Assembly (NCBI RefSeq): GCF_019665765.1
Contig: NZ_CP081150.1
Span: 2,790,001-2,854,000 of the forward strand
Direction: 5' to 3'
DNA: 64,000 bases
Source: Deefgea tanakiae
GTDB taxonomy: Bacteria > Pseudomonadota > Gammaproteobacteria > Burkholderiales > Chitinibacteraceae
Under the pieces are notes generated by a model that saw only the letters and a list, made by a program, of their open reading frames with translations, was not told where the DNA came from and did not search any database. The translations under genes were made by a program, and so were the position numbers. Below, in pieces: positions 55,813 through 64,000 of the stretch (position 1 is its first letter; the number at the start of each line of letters is the position of its first letter).

Positions 55813-56295
55813 ATGGACATGCCTGCCAATATTGCACATGCAGAAACCACGCCGCTGGCTGGCGAGTACATCCAGCGCCGTTATGGCGTGATTGCTGGCG
55901 GCCTGCATTTACTATTGCCGCAAGGGGTGTCCGCTGAGTTGCTACACGATCAGGCACTGACCCGCATTTTGCTGGCGCCGCCCGCATTGCGCGGGGTCGC
56001 TAATGTACGGGGCACTTTATTGCCTGTGTTTGACCTGGCTAAGCTGATTGCAGCCCCCGCCAGCTCAGAAGAACAAGTTTTGATGCTCGGCAATCACCCC
56101 GAAGCATTAGGGCTGCTGGTGCAGGGCTTCCCCCTGCCACTGACTGGCCTCCAAGCCCTCGCGAAAGGGCAAGTTCCCGAACTGTTACAGCCCTATTTGC
56201 GTAGCGCGTGGCAGCAGCAAGAACAGCACTGGTTCGACATCGATCTATTGCAGCTATTTCGTGATCTGGCTGCACTAAAGACCCACAAAGAGTAA
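55813..56295 (+). CDS. pilI: CheW-like coupling protein PilI
   Basis: About 160 residues from ATG 55813. CheW domain with [19 protein letters not shown]. Couples the receptor PilJ to the kinase ChpA. A TTG two codons upstream directly abuts the pilH stop but is less likely. 11 bases before pilJ. Confidence 0.9.
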   Translation: MDMPANIAHAETTPLAGEYIQRRYGVIAGGLHLLLPQGVSAELLHDQALTRILLAPPALRGVANVRGTLLPVFDLAKLIAAPASSEEQVLMLGNHPEALGLLVQGFPLPLTGLQALAKGQVPELLQPYLRSAWQQQEQHWFDIDLLQLFRDLAALKTHKE

Positions 56296-56306
56296 GGACT
56301 CAATCA

Positions 56307-58418
56307 ATGAATTTCTACCAAGGATTGGTGCTTCGACTTGAAGAAGCACTAAGCCAGCGCTCGGTCGCTTGGCGAACCAAAACGCTCTCTCGCGCAATCA
56401 TCGGCGGCTTTGCCTTGCTCGGTTTGATTTATGTTTTAACGTTCGCACTCAATTTGTACGCAGATCATCGCTTAGAAAATATGAATAATTTTGAGCTCGC
56501 GCTCAAAGAGACTGACGTGAACTACGTTCAGGTGCGTCGTGATGAGAAAAACTTCTACCTGCCATTTAAAACGGCAAAAGAACGCTATTTGAAAGAGCAC
56601 GGTGAGCAGGTTGTGAAACTTCTCAAAGCGATTGATACGGTTATCGAGCTTTCTCCAGATGAAGCAAGTAGCGCTAAAGCCCGAGAAATGACGCAGGCGG
56701 TCAAAAAATATAAAGAAAAATTCGATATTTCTGCTGTCAAACTGCAAGAAGCTGGTTTTAATGAAGAAACGGGTTTGCACAAAGTGATGCGTGACGCCAT
56801 CCGTGAACTCGAAGATCAATTGCAAGGTAACTCGGCCGATTTAGAAATTTCAAAACTCACCCTTCGTCGTTATGAAAAAGACTTTATTCAGCGTGAAGAC
56901 ATTAAATATAAAGAACAGCACATTGCCGAACGGGCAAATTTCAACGCCCTTCTAAGCAGCTCGAGTATCGCTAACAAGGAACAAATTGGCACCTTGTTTG
57001 TTCAATACACCAAGGCATTTGATGCCTATACCGACGCATTTCTGGCGGCACGTCAAGCTGAAAAAGCGGCAAACAAGGCCACCGATAAGCCTGAGGAAGT
57101 GATCAAGGAACTCGATAAAGTGGCTTTAGCAGCCATTGTTGAGGAAAAGTCATTCAGTAGGTTGCTCTCTAACGTGTCTGCAACGCTATTTACGGTGGTT
57201 CTTTTGGCAATTGCCATGCTGTTGACCATCTTGGTGACTTTGATTGCCAAAGGGATTCGCCAGCCGGTAGAGCATTTGCACAAAACAGTTGAAGCACTCG
57301 CCAATGGCGAAGACGTACGCTCTGACATGGAACAGCCTGACGAGTTGGGCGAATTAGGGCGTTCATTTGACCGCATGATTGACGAACGTAATGCCGTACA
57401 GCAAGCCATTGTTGATGAAAATGATAAGCTCAACGATGCGGTACTGAATCTACTGCAGGCGGTGGCGATTCTGGCGCGTAAAGATTTGACGCACAAAGTC
57501 CCCGTAACCGAAGACGTAACTGGCCCCGTTGCTGACGCATTGAATTTGCTTTCTTCCGAAACTGCGAAGGTCTTGCAGCGCGTATCCGATTTATCGGCTG
57601 ACGTGGCGCAGGCCTCCATGCTAGTGAAAGAACAAAGTGACGAAGTTATGGGCATCGTCGAGAAAGAAGGCGAAGAGGTGGAAAAAGCCTCGAAAGCGCT
57701 GATCACCGCCGCCGATTCAATGACTAAAATTGCTGCCGTCGCCCGTAGTGCCAACCAATCGGCCGAGCATGCGATGAAAACCACGCGTCAGGCGATGGAA
57801 ACGGTAAATACCACCGTAAGCGGCATTAACAACACCCGCGAAACGATCCGTGAAACGGAAAAACGTATTAAACGTCTGGGCGAGCGCTCGCAAGAGATTT
57901 CGCTGGCGGTGAACTTGATTAACTCGATCTCGGAACGGACGCATATTCTGGCCTTGAACGCATCGATGCACGCGGCTTCAGCCGGTGAAGCGGGTAGAGG
58001 CTTTGCGGTAGTGGCCGACGAAGTTCAACGGCTAGCAGAAAACGCCCGTCAAGCAACGCAGCAAATTTCATCACTAGTCCATAACATTCAGGCTGATACC
58101 GCCGAAACAATGAGTGCGATGAATCAGGCGATTGAGCAAGTTGTCGCAGGTTCACGCCTTGCGGAGCAAGCCGGTCAGCAAATGGAAATTACCGAGCAGA
58201 GCACTGCCCAGCTGGTAAAAGCAGTTCAGCAGATTGCCGTCGCATCTGAAGCACAAGTTCGGATCAACCGTGATCTGGTGGTGCGCGCCGATAGTATTAA
58301 TGCATCTACCCAGTATACGAATGTAAAGTTGAAAGAACAGTCGCTTCAGACACATAGTCTGGTGGAGTATGCGCGTGGACTCTTGTCTGCTGTTCGGGTG
58401 TTTAAGCTGCCAGAATAA
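56307..58418 (+). CDS. pilJ: Methyl-accepting chemotaxis-type receptor PilJ
   Basis: 703 residues. TM1 about 31-52, a helical periplasmic domain (~55-285), TM2 about 289-312, HAMP and a coiled-coil signalling domain. The tip [25 protein letters not shown] is the form found in PilJ (shown at residues 543-567) rather than in flagellar receptors. The periplasmic part begins [12 protein letters not shown], like helical bimodular (HBM) sensors, and is not an obvious double PilJ domain. AAGGAC precedes the start. Confidence 0.9.
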   Translation: MNFYQGLVLRLEEALSQRSVAWRTKTLSRAIIGGFALLGLIYVLTFALNLYADHRLENMNNFELALKETDVNYVQVRRDEKNFYLPFKTAKERYLKEHGEQVVKLLKAIDTVIELSPDEASSAKAREMTQAVKKYKEKFDISAVKLQEAGFNEETGLHKVMRDAIRELEDQLQGNSADLEISKLTLRRYEKDFIQREDIKYKEQHIAERANFNALLSSSSIANKEQIGTLFVQYTKAFDAYTDAFLAARQAEKAANKATDKPEEVIKELDKVALAAIVEEKSFSRLLSNVSATLFTVVLLAIAMLLTILVTLIAKGIRQPVEHLHKTVEALANGEDVRSDMEQPDELGELGRSFDRMIDERNAVQQAIVDENDKLNDAVLNLLQAVAILARKDLTHKVPVTEDVTGPVADALNLLSSETAKVLQRVSDLSADVAQASMLVKEQSDEVMGIVEKEGEEVEKASKALITAADSMTKIAAVARSANQSAEHAMKTTRQAMETVNTTVSGINNTRETIRETEKRIKRLGERSQEISLAVNLINSISERTHILALNASMHAASAGEAGRGFAVVADEVQRLAENARQATQQISSLVHNIQADTAETMSAMNQAIEQVVAGSRLAEQAGQQMEITEQSTAQLVKAVQQIAVASEAQVRINRDLVVRADSINASTQYTNVKLKEQSLQTHSLVEYARGLLSAVRVFKLPE

Positions 58419-58547
58419 GGGCCTACGGGTGCTACGGCACCCGATTTTCACTTCATTTGAATACCACCATCAATCACAATCCAAACGTTTCACGTATTGC
58501 AATTGAATGCAGCGTGAAGACTTTTGCCTGACTACTAAGGGGGCTCT

Positions 58548-61500
58548 GTGCTCGCTGAATCATCTGCTGCGCTGTTGGCAGCACTTGCCACGGCCATCGC
58601 CAACTGCCATGAAGCCGATCAATCGGATCAACAGGCGGCCTTGCTCGACGCAATTACGACCACTCATCAACTAGGCGAACTCGCCGAGCAGGCGGGTCAA
58701 ATTGGATTTTGGAGCTGCTGCTGCATATTGGCTGAACAACTCGCTAGCTGCACAGACGCACCAACACATATGCCACCGTCTGAGTTGGCGTTGGTTACGG
58801 CAGACTATCTTGCTAAGCCTGAGGCATCACAACGCCAAGCCTTACTTGAGTTACTCACAAGCGAACACTGGCCAGCTCCCTTGTCGATTGAAACGCAAAA
58901 CACAGTGACCGAGTTATTAGAGCAAGACGCCGCGGCCCTCCTTGCTGAGCAAATTGAATGTATTGAAATGATCTCGCCAGATAATTTACTCAGTGCTAAT
59001 TCAGCGCCGACTTCGGCTCCAAATAAAGACGAATCTGCCGAATTACTAGCCAGTCTTGCTGCTCTACAAATTAAAGCCGCCGAGTTCGACGAAGAACACA
59101 TCGACGTCTTTGGCCTACTCGATGAGCTTGGTCAGTTATTGCAAGGGAATTGGCAAGCCAGTCAGATTACCGATTTGCTGCTCGCTCTGTCTCTGACGGC
59201 ACAAGTAGAGCAGAAAGTCACACTCGATGCCTTGTGTCAGCACCTTAATGTCTTACTCGCGGAACATGACAATCTACCGCAAGTCGCGATGGGCGAACAA
59301 TTGCCTCTGCTGCTATTGGATGCATTGATGAGTGAACCCGAACAGCTCACCGAGCTGATTGAGCGCGCTGAGTTAATGCTGTTCAATGCAGAAGACCACG
59401 AAACGGAATGCTCAAATATTGCGAATGAATCATTGGGTAATGAGCCACTCAAGCACAACGATTTTGACCAAGTTCTGACCGCGAATACGTCAGTCGTTGG
59501 TGAAGATATGCTTCTGATTTTGAACGAGGAACTCGATCAAATCGCCTTGCAGCTGGCCGACATACTGACGCTACTGAATGAAGAAAACGATGCCCCAGCG
59601 GATGCAATTACAGAAATTTGCGAGTTACTCGAACGGTTAACTCACGCGTGTTACGACATTGGAATGCCGCCACTGGGCGATTATCTAGCAGCACTGAATC
59701 TGCGTATTTTTTCAACTATCGAAACCGGTTGGAATGACTCTTTTTCCGATTTGTTACTCATGCTGACGCAGTGGCTGATTCAATACTGTGCCGCACCACA
59801 AGATGAAAATTGCGTCGAAGCGCTGCTGGGCGTGCTGATTCTGATGGACGAAGACGATGCATTGCTGTTGGCCGACCTACGTGTGCGTCTGCTTGAGCAG
59901 CAGGTGAGCGCAGTCACGCCAAACCATCTGCCAGAACGCCAAAAGGTCGCCCAACTCAGCGACGTTTCACTCGCCGTGCCCGACGATATCAGCGCCGAAT
60001 TGATGGAAGGCTTGCTGCAAGAGTTGCCAGTGCAAGCTGGCGCATTTGCGCAGGCGATGCAAAAAGTGGTCTCGGGTCAAGGCAGCATGGCCGATCTGGA
60101 CATCGCCAAGCGCGCCGCGCATACGCTCAAAGGTGCGGCCAATACCGTCGGTATCGCTGGCGTTGCCAACCTGACGCACCATCTGGAAGACATCCTGATT
60201 GCGCTCTCTGAATCAGGTAATTTGCCCGGCGCGGCGATGGCCAATCTGCTGACTGAGGCGGGAGACTGTTTGGAGAGCATGGCCGAAGCACTGATGGGCA
60301 GCGGGCCGGTACCAAGCGATAGTGTGTCGGTATTCCAGCGCGTACTGGATCTGGCCAACTTGATCGATATCGACGGGATCAATACAGAGGGTATATCTTC
60401 AGAAGCCAATATTAGCAACATTCATAAAACCATACCTGACAGTGCACTCATCGAGGCGCAGCAAGAGCAGCTCGAAGCTATGGTGCGTATTCCGGCCAAA
60501 TTGGTCGATGAAATGCTCAATCTGCTCGGTGAATCGATTGTCTCTGTCGCGCAAATGCGCGAATTGCTGGCGCAGTCGAGCGAAGTCAATCGCCGTATGC
60601 GGGCGCAAAATCAGAACGTGCAACAACTGGTCGGCGAGCTGGAGCAGCGTATTGAAGTGCGCAGCTTGGGGGTCGCGACGCCAGCGGCCAATCAGGATTT
60701 TGACGCTCTGGAATTTGAGAGCTACAACGAGCTGCATTCGATTTCGCGACGCCTCACCGAGGCGACGACCGACTCGCGCGAGCTGGGTCTGGAAACCGAA
60801 AGTCTGTATCAACGTCTGGGCGAAGCAATCGAAGCGCAGCACCGTTTGCAGGTGAATAATCAAGAAGTCGTGATGCGGACGCGCATGGTGCCCGTGAGCA
60901 CAATCGAGGCACGGCTGCAACGCGCCGCGCGCCAAACCGCTCGCCTGCTCGACAAAGATGTGGCGCTCAATTTGCACGGCGAGCACACGCTGGTCGACAG
61001 CCATTTGCTCAATACCATTGTTGATCCGTTGATGCATGTGCTGCGCAATGCCATCGACCACGGTATCGAAACACCCGAATTGCGCCTCGCCAAAGGCAAA
61101 CCTGAACAAGGCCAGATCCGCCTCGCCTTTGCCCGTGAAGGCAATTCTATTGTCGTGCGCTGCAAAGACGATGGTGCAGGGCTTGATTTAGCCTCGATTC
61201 GCAGCAAAGCCGAGCGCTTAGGGCTGATTGATGGCCAGACGCTACTGAGCCAAAACGAAACAGCACGCCTGATTTTGCGCCACGGCTTTTCGATTCGCGA
61301 TGAAGCCAGTCAGGTTTCGGGGCGCGGCATCGGCATGGACATCGTGCTGTCGACGGTGAATGCACTGAAAGGGAATTTGGTGCTGCATACCGAGCGAGAA
61401 AGCGGCTTGCAGATCGAAATGCGTTTCCCCGTTTCGCTCGTCGCCAGCCACGCACTGCTCGTTGAATCACAGCAACAGCGCATGGCGATTTCCACCAGCG

Positions 61501-62282
61501 GGATTCTCGATTTGGCCTACTTCGATCTGACCGATGTGCAGATTGAAGACGACCAACGCTTTATCCAGTTGAGCAACAATAAAATACCGCTGATCGAGCT
61601 GGAAACACTGTTCGGCCTGCCTATCCCAGTGAGCAGCCAGCAAAAAACGGGGCTGCCCGCCATCGTATTGCAGCTCGACTCAGGTGCACTCAAGGCGGTG
61701 CAAATCCAGCGCGTGATCGACTCGCGCGATATCGTGGTGAAAGACCTAGGCCAGTTTGTTCCGCGCATTCCAGGCATGCTTGGTGCAACGGTGCTCGGTG
61801 ACGGCGGCGTGGCTTCGGTCGTTGATTTGCGTGAATTGCTCGATAGCGAATTGATCGCATTGAACGCGCTACATGCCACAACTCAGCAGGAACAAGCCAT
61901 GAGCTTGCCGCGTGCCTTGGTGATCGATGACTCGATCTCAGCTCGTCGCGCGACGACCCAATTTATGCGCGATTCTGGCTTTGAAGTTCGCCCAGCGCTC
62001 GATGGCTTGGATGCCATTGAACAGCTGGAAAACTGGATACCAGACATTGTGCTAGTCGATATGGAAATGCCGCGCATGAACGGCTTGGAGCTGGCGGCTT
62101 ACTTCCGCGCTCAGCCGCATTTGCAGCATATCCCGATCATCATGATTACCTCTCGCTCAACCGAAAAACACCGCCGTCAGGCCGAGCTATCAGGGGTATC
62201 GCGCTATCTGGTCAAACCATTTAACGATGAGCAGTTAATGCAGCAAGTGATGGATTTGATGGAGGAGACACTGGTCGCTTAA
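58548..62282 (+). CDS. chpA: ChpA/PilL hybrid CheA-type histidine kinase
   Basis: 1244 residues, GTG start after AAGGGGG. The acidic N-terminal ~480 residues are helical, FimL-like, without an obvious active Hpt His. An active Hpt domain has His525 in RAAHTLKGAANTVG. Then dimerisation (LVDEMLNLLGESIVSVAQMREL), ATPase (HVLRNAIDHGIE, DDGAGLD, GRGIGMDIV), a CheW-like part, and a C-terminal receiver with Asp1171 in IVLVDMEMPRMNG. Phosphorylates PilG/PilH. Shorter than Pseudomonas ChpA, which has many Hpt domains. Confidence 0.92.
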   Translation: MLAESSAALLAALATAIANCHEADQSDQQAALLDAITTTHQLGELAEQAGQIGFWSCCCILAEQLASCTDAPTHMPPSELALVTADYLAKPEASQRQALLELLTSEHWPAPLSIETQNTVTELLEQDAAALLAEQIECIEMISPDNLLSANSAPTSAPNKDESAELLASLAALQIKAAEFDEEHIDVFGLLDELGQLLQGNWQASQITDLLLALSLTAQVEQKVTLDALCQHLNVLLAEHDNLPQVAMGEQLPLLLLDALMSEPEQLTELIERAELMLFNAEDHETECSNIANESLGNEPLKHNDFDQVLTANTSVVGEDMLLILNEELDQIALQLADILTLLNEENDAPADAITEICELLERLTHACYDIGMPPLGDYLAALNLRIFSTIETGWNDSFSDLLLMLTQWLIQYCAAPQDENCVEALLGVLILMDEDDALLLADLRVRLLEQQVSAVTPNHLPERQKVAQLSDVSLAVPDDISAELMEGLLQELPVQAGAFAQAMQKVVSGQGSMADLDIAKRAAHTLKGAANTVGIAGVANLTHHLEDILIALSESGNLPGAAMANLLTEAGDCLESMAEALMGSGPVPSDSVSVFQRVLDLANLIDIDGINTEGISSEANISNIHKTIPDSALIEAQQEQLEAMVRIPAKLVDEMLNLLGESIVSVAQMRELLAQSSEVNRRMRAQNQNVQQLVGELEQRIEVRSLGVATPAANQDFDALEFESYNELHSISRRLTEATTDSRELGLETESLYQRLGEAIEAQHRLQVNNQEVVMRTRMVPVSTIEARLQRAARQTARLLDKDVALNLHGEHTLVDSHLLNTIVDPLMHVLRNAIDHGIETPELRLAKGKPEQGQIRLAFAREGNSIVVRCKDDGAGLDLASIRSKAERLGLIDGQTLLSQNETARLILRHGFSIRDEASQVSGRGIGMDIVLSTVNALKGNLVLHTERESGLQIEMRFPVSLVASHALLVESQQQRMAISTSGILDLAYFDLTDVQIEDDQRFIQLSNNKIPLIELETLFGLPIPVSSQQKTGLPAIVLQLDSGALKAVQIQRVIDSRDIVVKDLGQFVPRIPGMLGATVLGDGGVASVVDLRELLDSELIALNALHATTQQEQAMSLPRALVIDDSISARRATTQFMRDSGFEVRPALDGLDAIEQLENWIPDIVLVDMEMPRMNGLELAAYFRAQPHLQHIPIIMITSRSTEKHRRQAELSGVSRYLVKPFNDEQLMQQVMDLMEETLVA

Positions 62283-62635
62283 GCAGAGAAAAATCTTTGT
62301 TAAAACAAAAGACCCTGTATTGCTCCGTAAGCAATTGACAGACTATGCGGGTGGAATTAACTTACAAATAAAAAGTAATAAAATGCTTGTGAACAACATC
62401 ACCAACCTATGCCCAAAAACATATGCACAAACGAATTCAACACGTTGTTATTTAAAGAACTAACAGTAGACTACGCGCTGTTTATTCGTTTCTGCTTACA
62501 CATCAAACTGCAGTTTTTGGCCTCGGAGATGTAAGCATTAAATACCAAAATGAGCCCACTGATTTCGATTTGCAGCATGAAATCTTTACGACATCAAAAT
62601 CATAATTACATTATTTAATGAGAGATATCATCACA
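62283..62635. other. Gap between chpA and chitinase
   Basis: 353 bases without a supportable gene, AT-rich toward the right. It presumably holds the chitinase promoter. GAGAGA just upstream of 62636 is a plausible ribosome-binding site. No clear terminator for chpA or operator is visible. Confidence 0.4.
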
Positions 62636-64000
62636 ATGAATTTTCGTTTTGCTACCATCCCCGTCGCTATTGCGTTTATGTCCGCAGCGGCCATCGCAGC
62701 GCCAACGTGGCAAGAAGGCATCACCTATCCTGCCGGTACCGTTGTTAGCTTTGAAGGGCGTGATTACAAAGCGCTCCAATATCACACAGCCTGGACTGGT
62801 ACAGCTTGGATGCCGAATGTAACACCGGCACTTTGGGCAGACCTAGGGGCTGCAACACCTCAAGTGACAACAAAACCAACTGCTGCGCCAACAACGGCTC
62901 CAACAGTAAAGCCAACTGTTAATCCGACGATAAAACCAACGGTTACACCGACTATTGCACCAACAACTGTCCCGACAGCAAAACCAACTGTTAACCCTAC
63001 AATTAAACCGACAGTTGCACCGACTGCGAAACCAACGGTCTCACCGACTATTGCACCAACAACTATCCCGACAGCAAAACCAACTGTTAACCCTACAATT
63101 AAACCGACAGTTGCACCGACTGCGAAGCCAACGGTCTCACCGACTATTGCACCAACAACTGCTCCAACAGCAAAGCCAACCTTAGTGCCGACTGTTGCGC
63201 CAACACCTACCCCGACTGCAAAACCAACCGTAGCGCCAACTATTGCGCCAACACTTGTCCCAACAGCAAAACCAACCATCGCGCCGACTATTGCACCAAC
63301 ACTTGTCCCAACGGCAAAACCAACCGTAGCGCCGACTATTGCACCAACACTTGTCCCAACAGCAAAACCAACCATCGCGCCGACTATTGCACCAACACTT
63401 GTCCCAACAGCAAAACCAACCATCGCGCCAACTATTGCACCAACGCCTACTCCAACAGCAAAACCCACTGTGACACCAGGTATTCAAGATCAATGCCGCC
63501 CAGCAGGTTTGGTGTCTGAAGTTGCGAACGTTCCATATTGCGATGTCTACGACACGACTGGCCGTGAAAAATTAGCTAACAACATGAAACGTCGCAGCAT
63601 TGGTTACTTCACTAACTGGCGTACCGGCAAAAACGGCCAACCTTCTTACCTTGCGGCAGACATTCCTTGGAATGACATCACGCACATTAACTACGCCTTC
63701 GCGCATATTGATGGTAATTGGAACGTCTCTGTTGGCAATCCTGGAGATGCCAACAATGCCTCATTGGGAATGGAGTGGCCAGAGAAAGGTGCTAAATACG
63801 CCTTGAATCCTAATCTGTCATACAAAGGTCACTTCAATATGTTGAAGACCAACAACAAGAACGGCGTCAAATTGCTGCTCTCTGTTGGTGGTTGGGCAGA
63901 AACAGGAGGCTTCTTTAACGATGCCGGTGGTCGTACTGCTAGCGGTGGTTTTTATTCTCTAACGATTGATGAAACGACAGGTGATATTCGCCAAGATCGA
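62636..64000 (+). CDS. Secreted GH18 chitinase with CBM5/12 domain, N-terminal part
   Basis: The frame is open to the window end (455 codons). A signal peptide is cut about residue 21-22 (AIAA/P). Residues ~25-72 are a CBM5/12-type chitin-binding domain (WQEGITYPAGTVVSFEGRDY, ALWADLG). A Pro-Thr-rich linker (~75-281) follows, then a Cys-containing stretch and the GH18 barrel from about 318 (SIGYFTNW, ITHINYAFAHID). LLLSVGGWAETGG near 413 is the SxGG motif. The DxxDxDxE catalytic motif lies beyond the window. Degrades chitin outside the cell. Confidence 0.93.
   Translation, partial: MNFRFATIPVAIAFMSAAAIAAPTWQEGITYPAGTVVSFEGRDYKALQYHTAWTGTAWMPNVTPALWADLGAATPQVTTKPTAAPTTAPTVKPTVNPTIKPTVTPTIAPTTVPTAKPTVNPTIKPTVAPTAKPTVSPTIAPTTIPTAKPTVNPTIKPTVAPTAKPTVSPTIAPTTAPTAKPTLVPTVAPTPTPTAKPTVAPTIAPTLVPTAKPTIAPTIAPTLVPTAKPTVAPTIAPTLVPTAKPTIAPTIAPTLVPTAKPTIAPTIAPTPTPTAKPTVTPGIQDQCRPAGLVSEVANVPYCDVYDTTGREKLANNMKRRSIGYFTNWRTGKNGQPSYLAADIPWNDITHINYAFAHIDGNWNVSVGNPGDANNASLGMEWPEKGAKYALNPNLSYKGHFNMLKTNNKNGVKLLLSVGGWAETGGFFNDAGGRTASGGFYSLTIDETTGDIRQDR
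62858..63477 (+). repeat. Tandem repeats encoding the Pro-Thr linker of the chitinase
   Basis: The left half has a 96-base unit (62975 and 63071 onset). The right half has a 48-base unit, three near-identical copies at about 63252-63395 plus a variant fourth, encoding 16 residues of the form PTLVPTAKPTIAPTIA. All keep the reading frame. The opposite strand has a Gly-Val-rich open frame that is only a by-product. Confidence 0.9.

Noticed and set aside
57053-57784. 243-codon minus-strand frame inside pilJ, and similar long antisense frames at 60399-61109 and 10078-10815
   Set aside because: All are opposite strongly supported genes and show no family motifs; long antisense frames are common in this composition.
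62860-63468. 202-codon minus-strand Gly-Val-rich frame
   Set aside because: It is the antisense of Pro-Thr codon repeats in the chitinase linker; the sense strand has signal peptide, CBM and GH18 context.
1-64000. tRNA or rRNA genes
   Set aside because: No cloverleaf or rRNA-like segment was recognised in the gaps on reading; a dedicated covariance search was not possible here.

Overview
The window reads as a chromosomal segment of a betaproteobacterium, most likely Neisseriales and plausibly a chitin-degrading member of the Chitinibacteraceae (Chitinibacter/Deefgea-like). This is inferred from three things: the his-hinT-tatABC gene order, a pilGHIJ-chpA twitching chemotaxis cluster, and a secreted GH18 chitinase with a CBM5/12-type domain at the right edge. 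No rRNA, tRNA, CRISPR array, prophage or transposase was seen. Nearly all the DNA is ordinary housekeeping sequence on both strands; the accessory signals are extragenic repeats, gene fusions and unusual gene neighbourhoods.

Layout. 1-2038: end of a renalase-like FAD oxidoreductase and a DASH-type cryptochrome/photolyase. 2039-10566: histidine genes hisB-hisH-hisA-orf-hisF-hisI, a two-gene block on the opposite strand (SlyB-like protein, DUF4105 membrane protein), then hisE-hinT-tatABC. A partial copy of the hisA start lies just before hisA. 10586-13896: two envelope glycosylation genes (PglL/O-antigen-ligase-like, PIG-V-like mannosyltransferase). 14311-16843: patatin phospholipase and GntP permease. 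16910-21216: tolC on the minus strand, diverging from an arginine/ornithine-type antiporter and arginine deiminase. 21444-31674: an RND efflux pair running by stop/start overlaps into a seven-gene Mrp/Mbh-type cation/proton antiporter operon and a membrane protein of unknown function. 31746-35238: outer-membrane phospholipase A, TlyA methyltransferase, RsuA/RluF-type pseudouridine synthase, SirB2 and a small membrane protein.

35338-41913 (minus strand): molybdenum cofactor genes moaA, mobB, moeA, moaD, moaE and a mobA-moaC fusion. Between moaA and mobB lies an AT-rich orphan gene plus a repeat zone: a reverse-oriented palindromic element, ten copies of a 7-bp repeat, and three tandem ~268-bp copies of the same palindromic family. 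42199-49105: ccmABCDEFGHI cytochrome c maturation genes, with a further copy of that repeat family between ccmB and ccmC and a different imperfect palindrome forming the coding start of ccmH. 49272-53590: two-component system, PAP2 phosphatase and EptA phosphoethanolamine transferase, which together look like a lipid A remodelling locus. 53591-54576: a 1-kb gene-free stretch. 54577-62282: the pil-chp signalling cluster, whose first receiver protein carries an extra degenerate receiver domain. 62636-64000: the N-terminal part of the chitinase, with a long Pro-Thr linker built of tandem repeats.

I found no wholly new defence or mobile system. The signals most worth following are the multi-hairpin repeat family, the RND-Mrp overlapping operon with its degenerate second antiporter-like subunit, the pseudo-receiver/receiver PilG, the partial hisA duplication, the MobA-MoaC fusion, and a near-identical inverted-repeat motif upstream of both the his operon and the pil-chp cluster.
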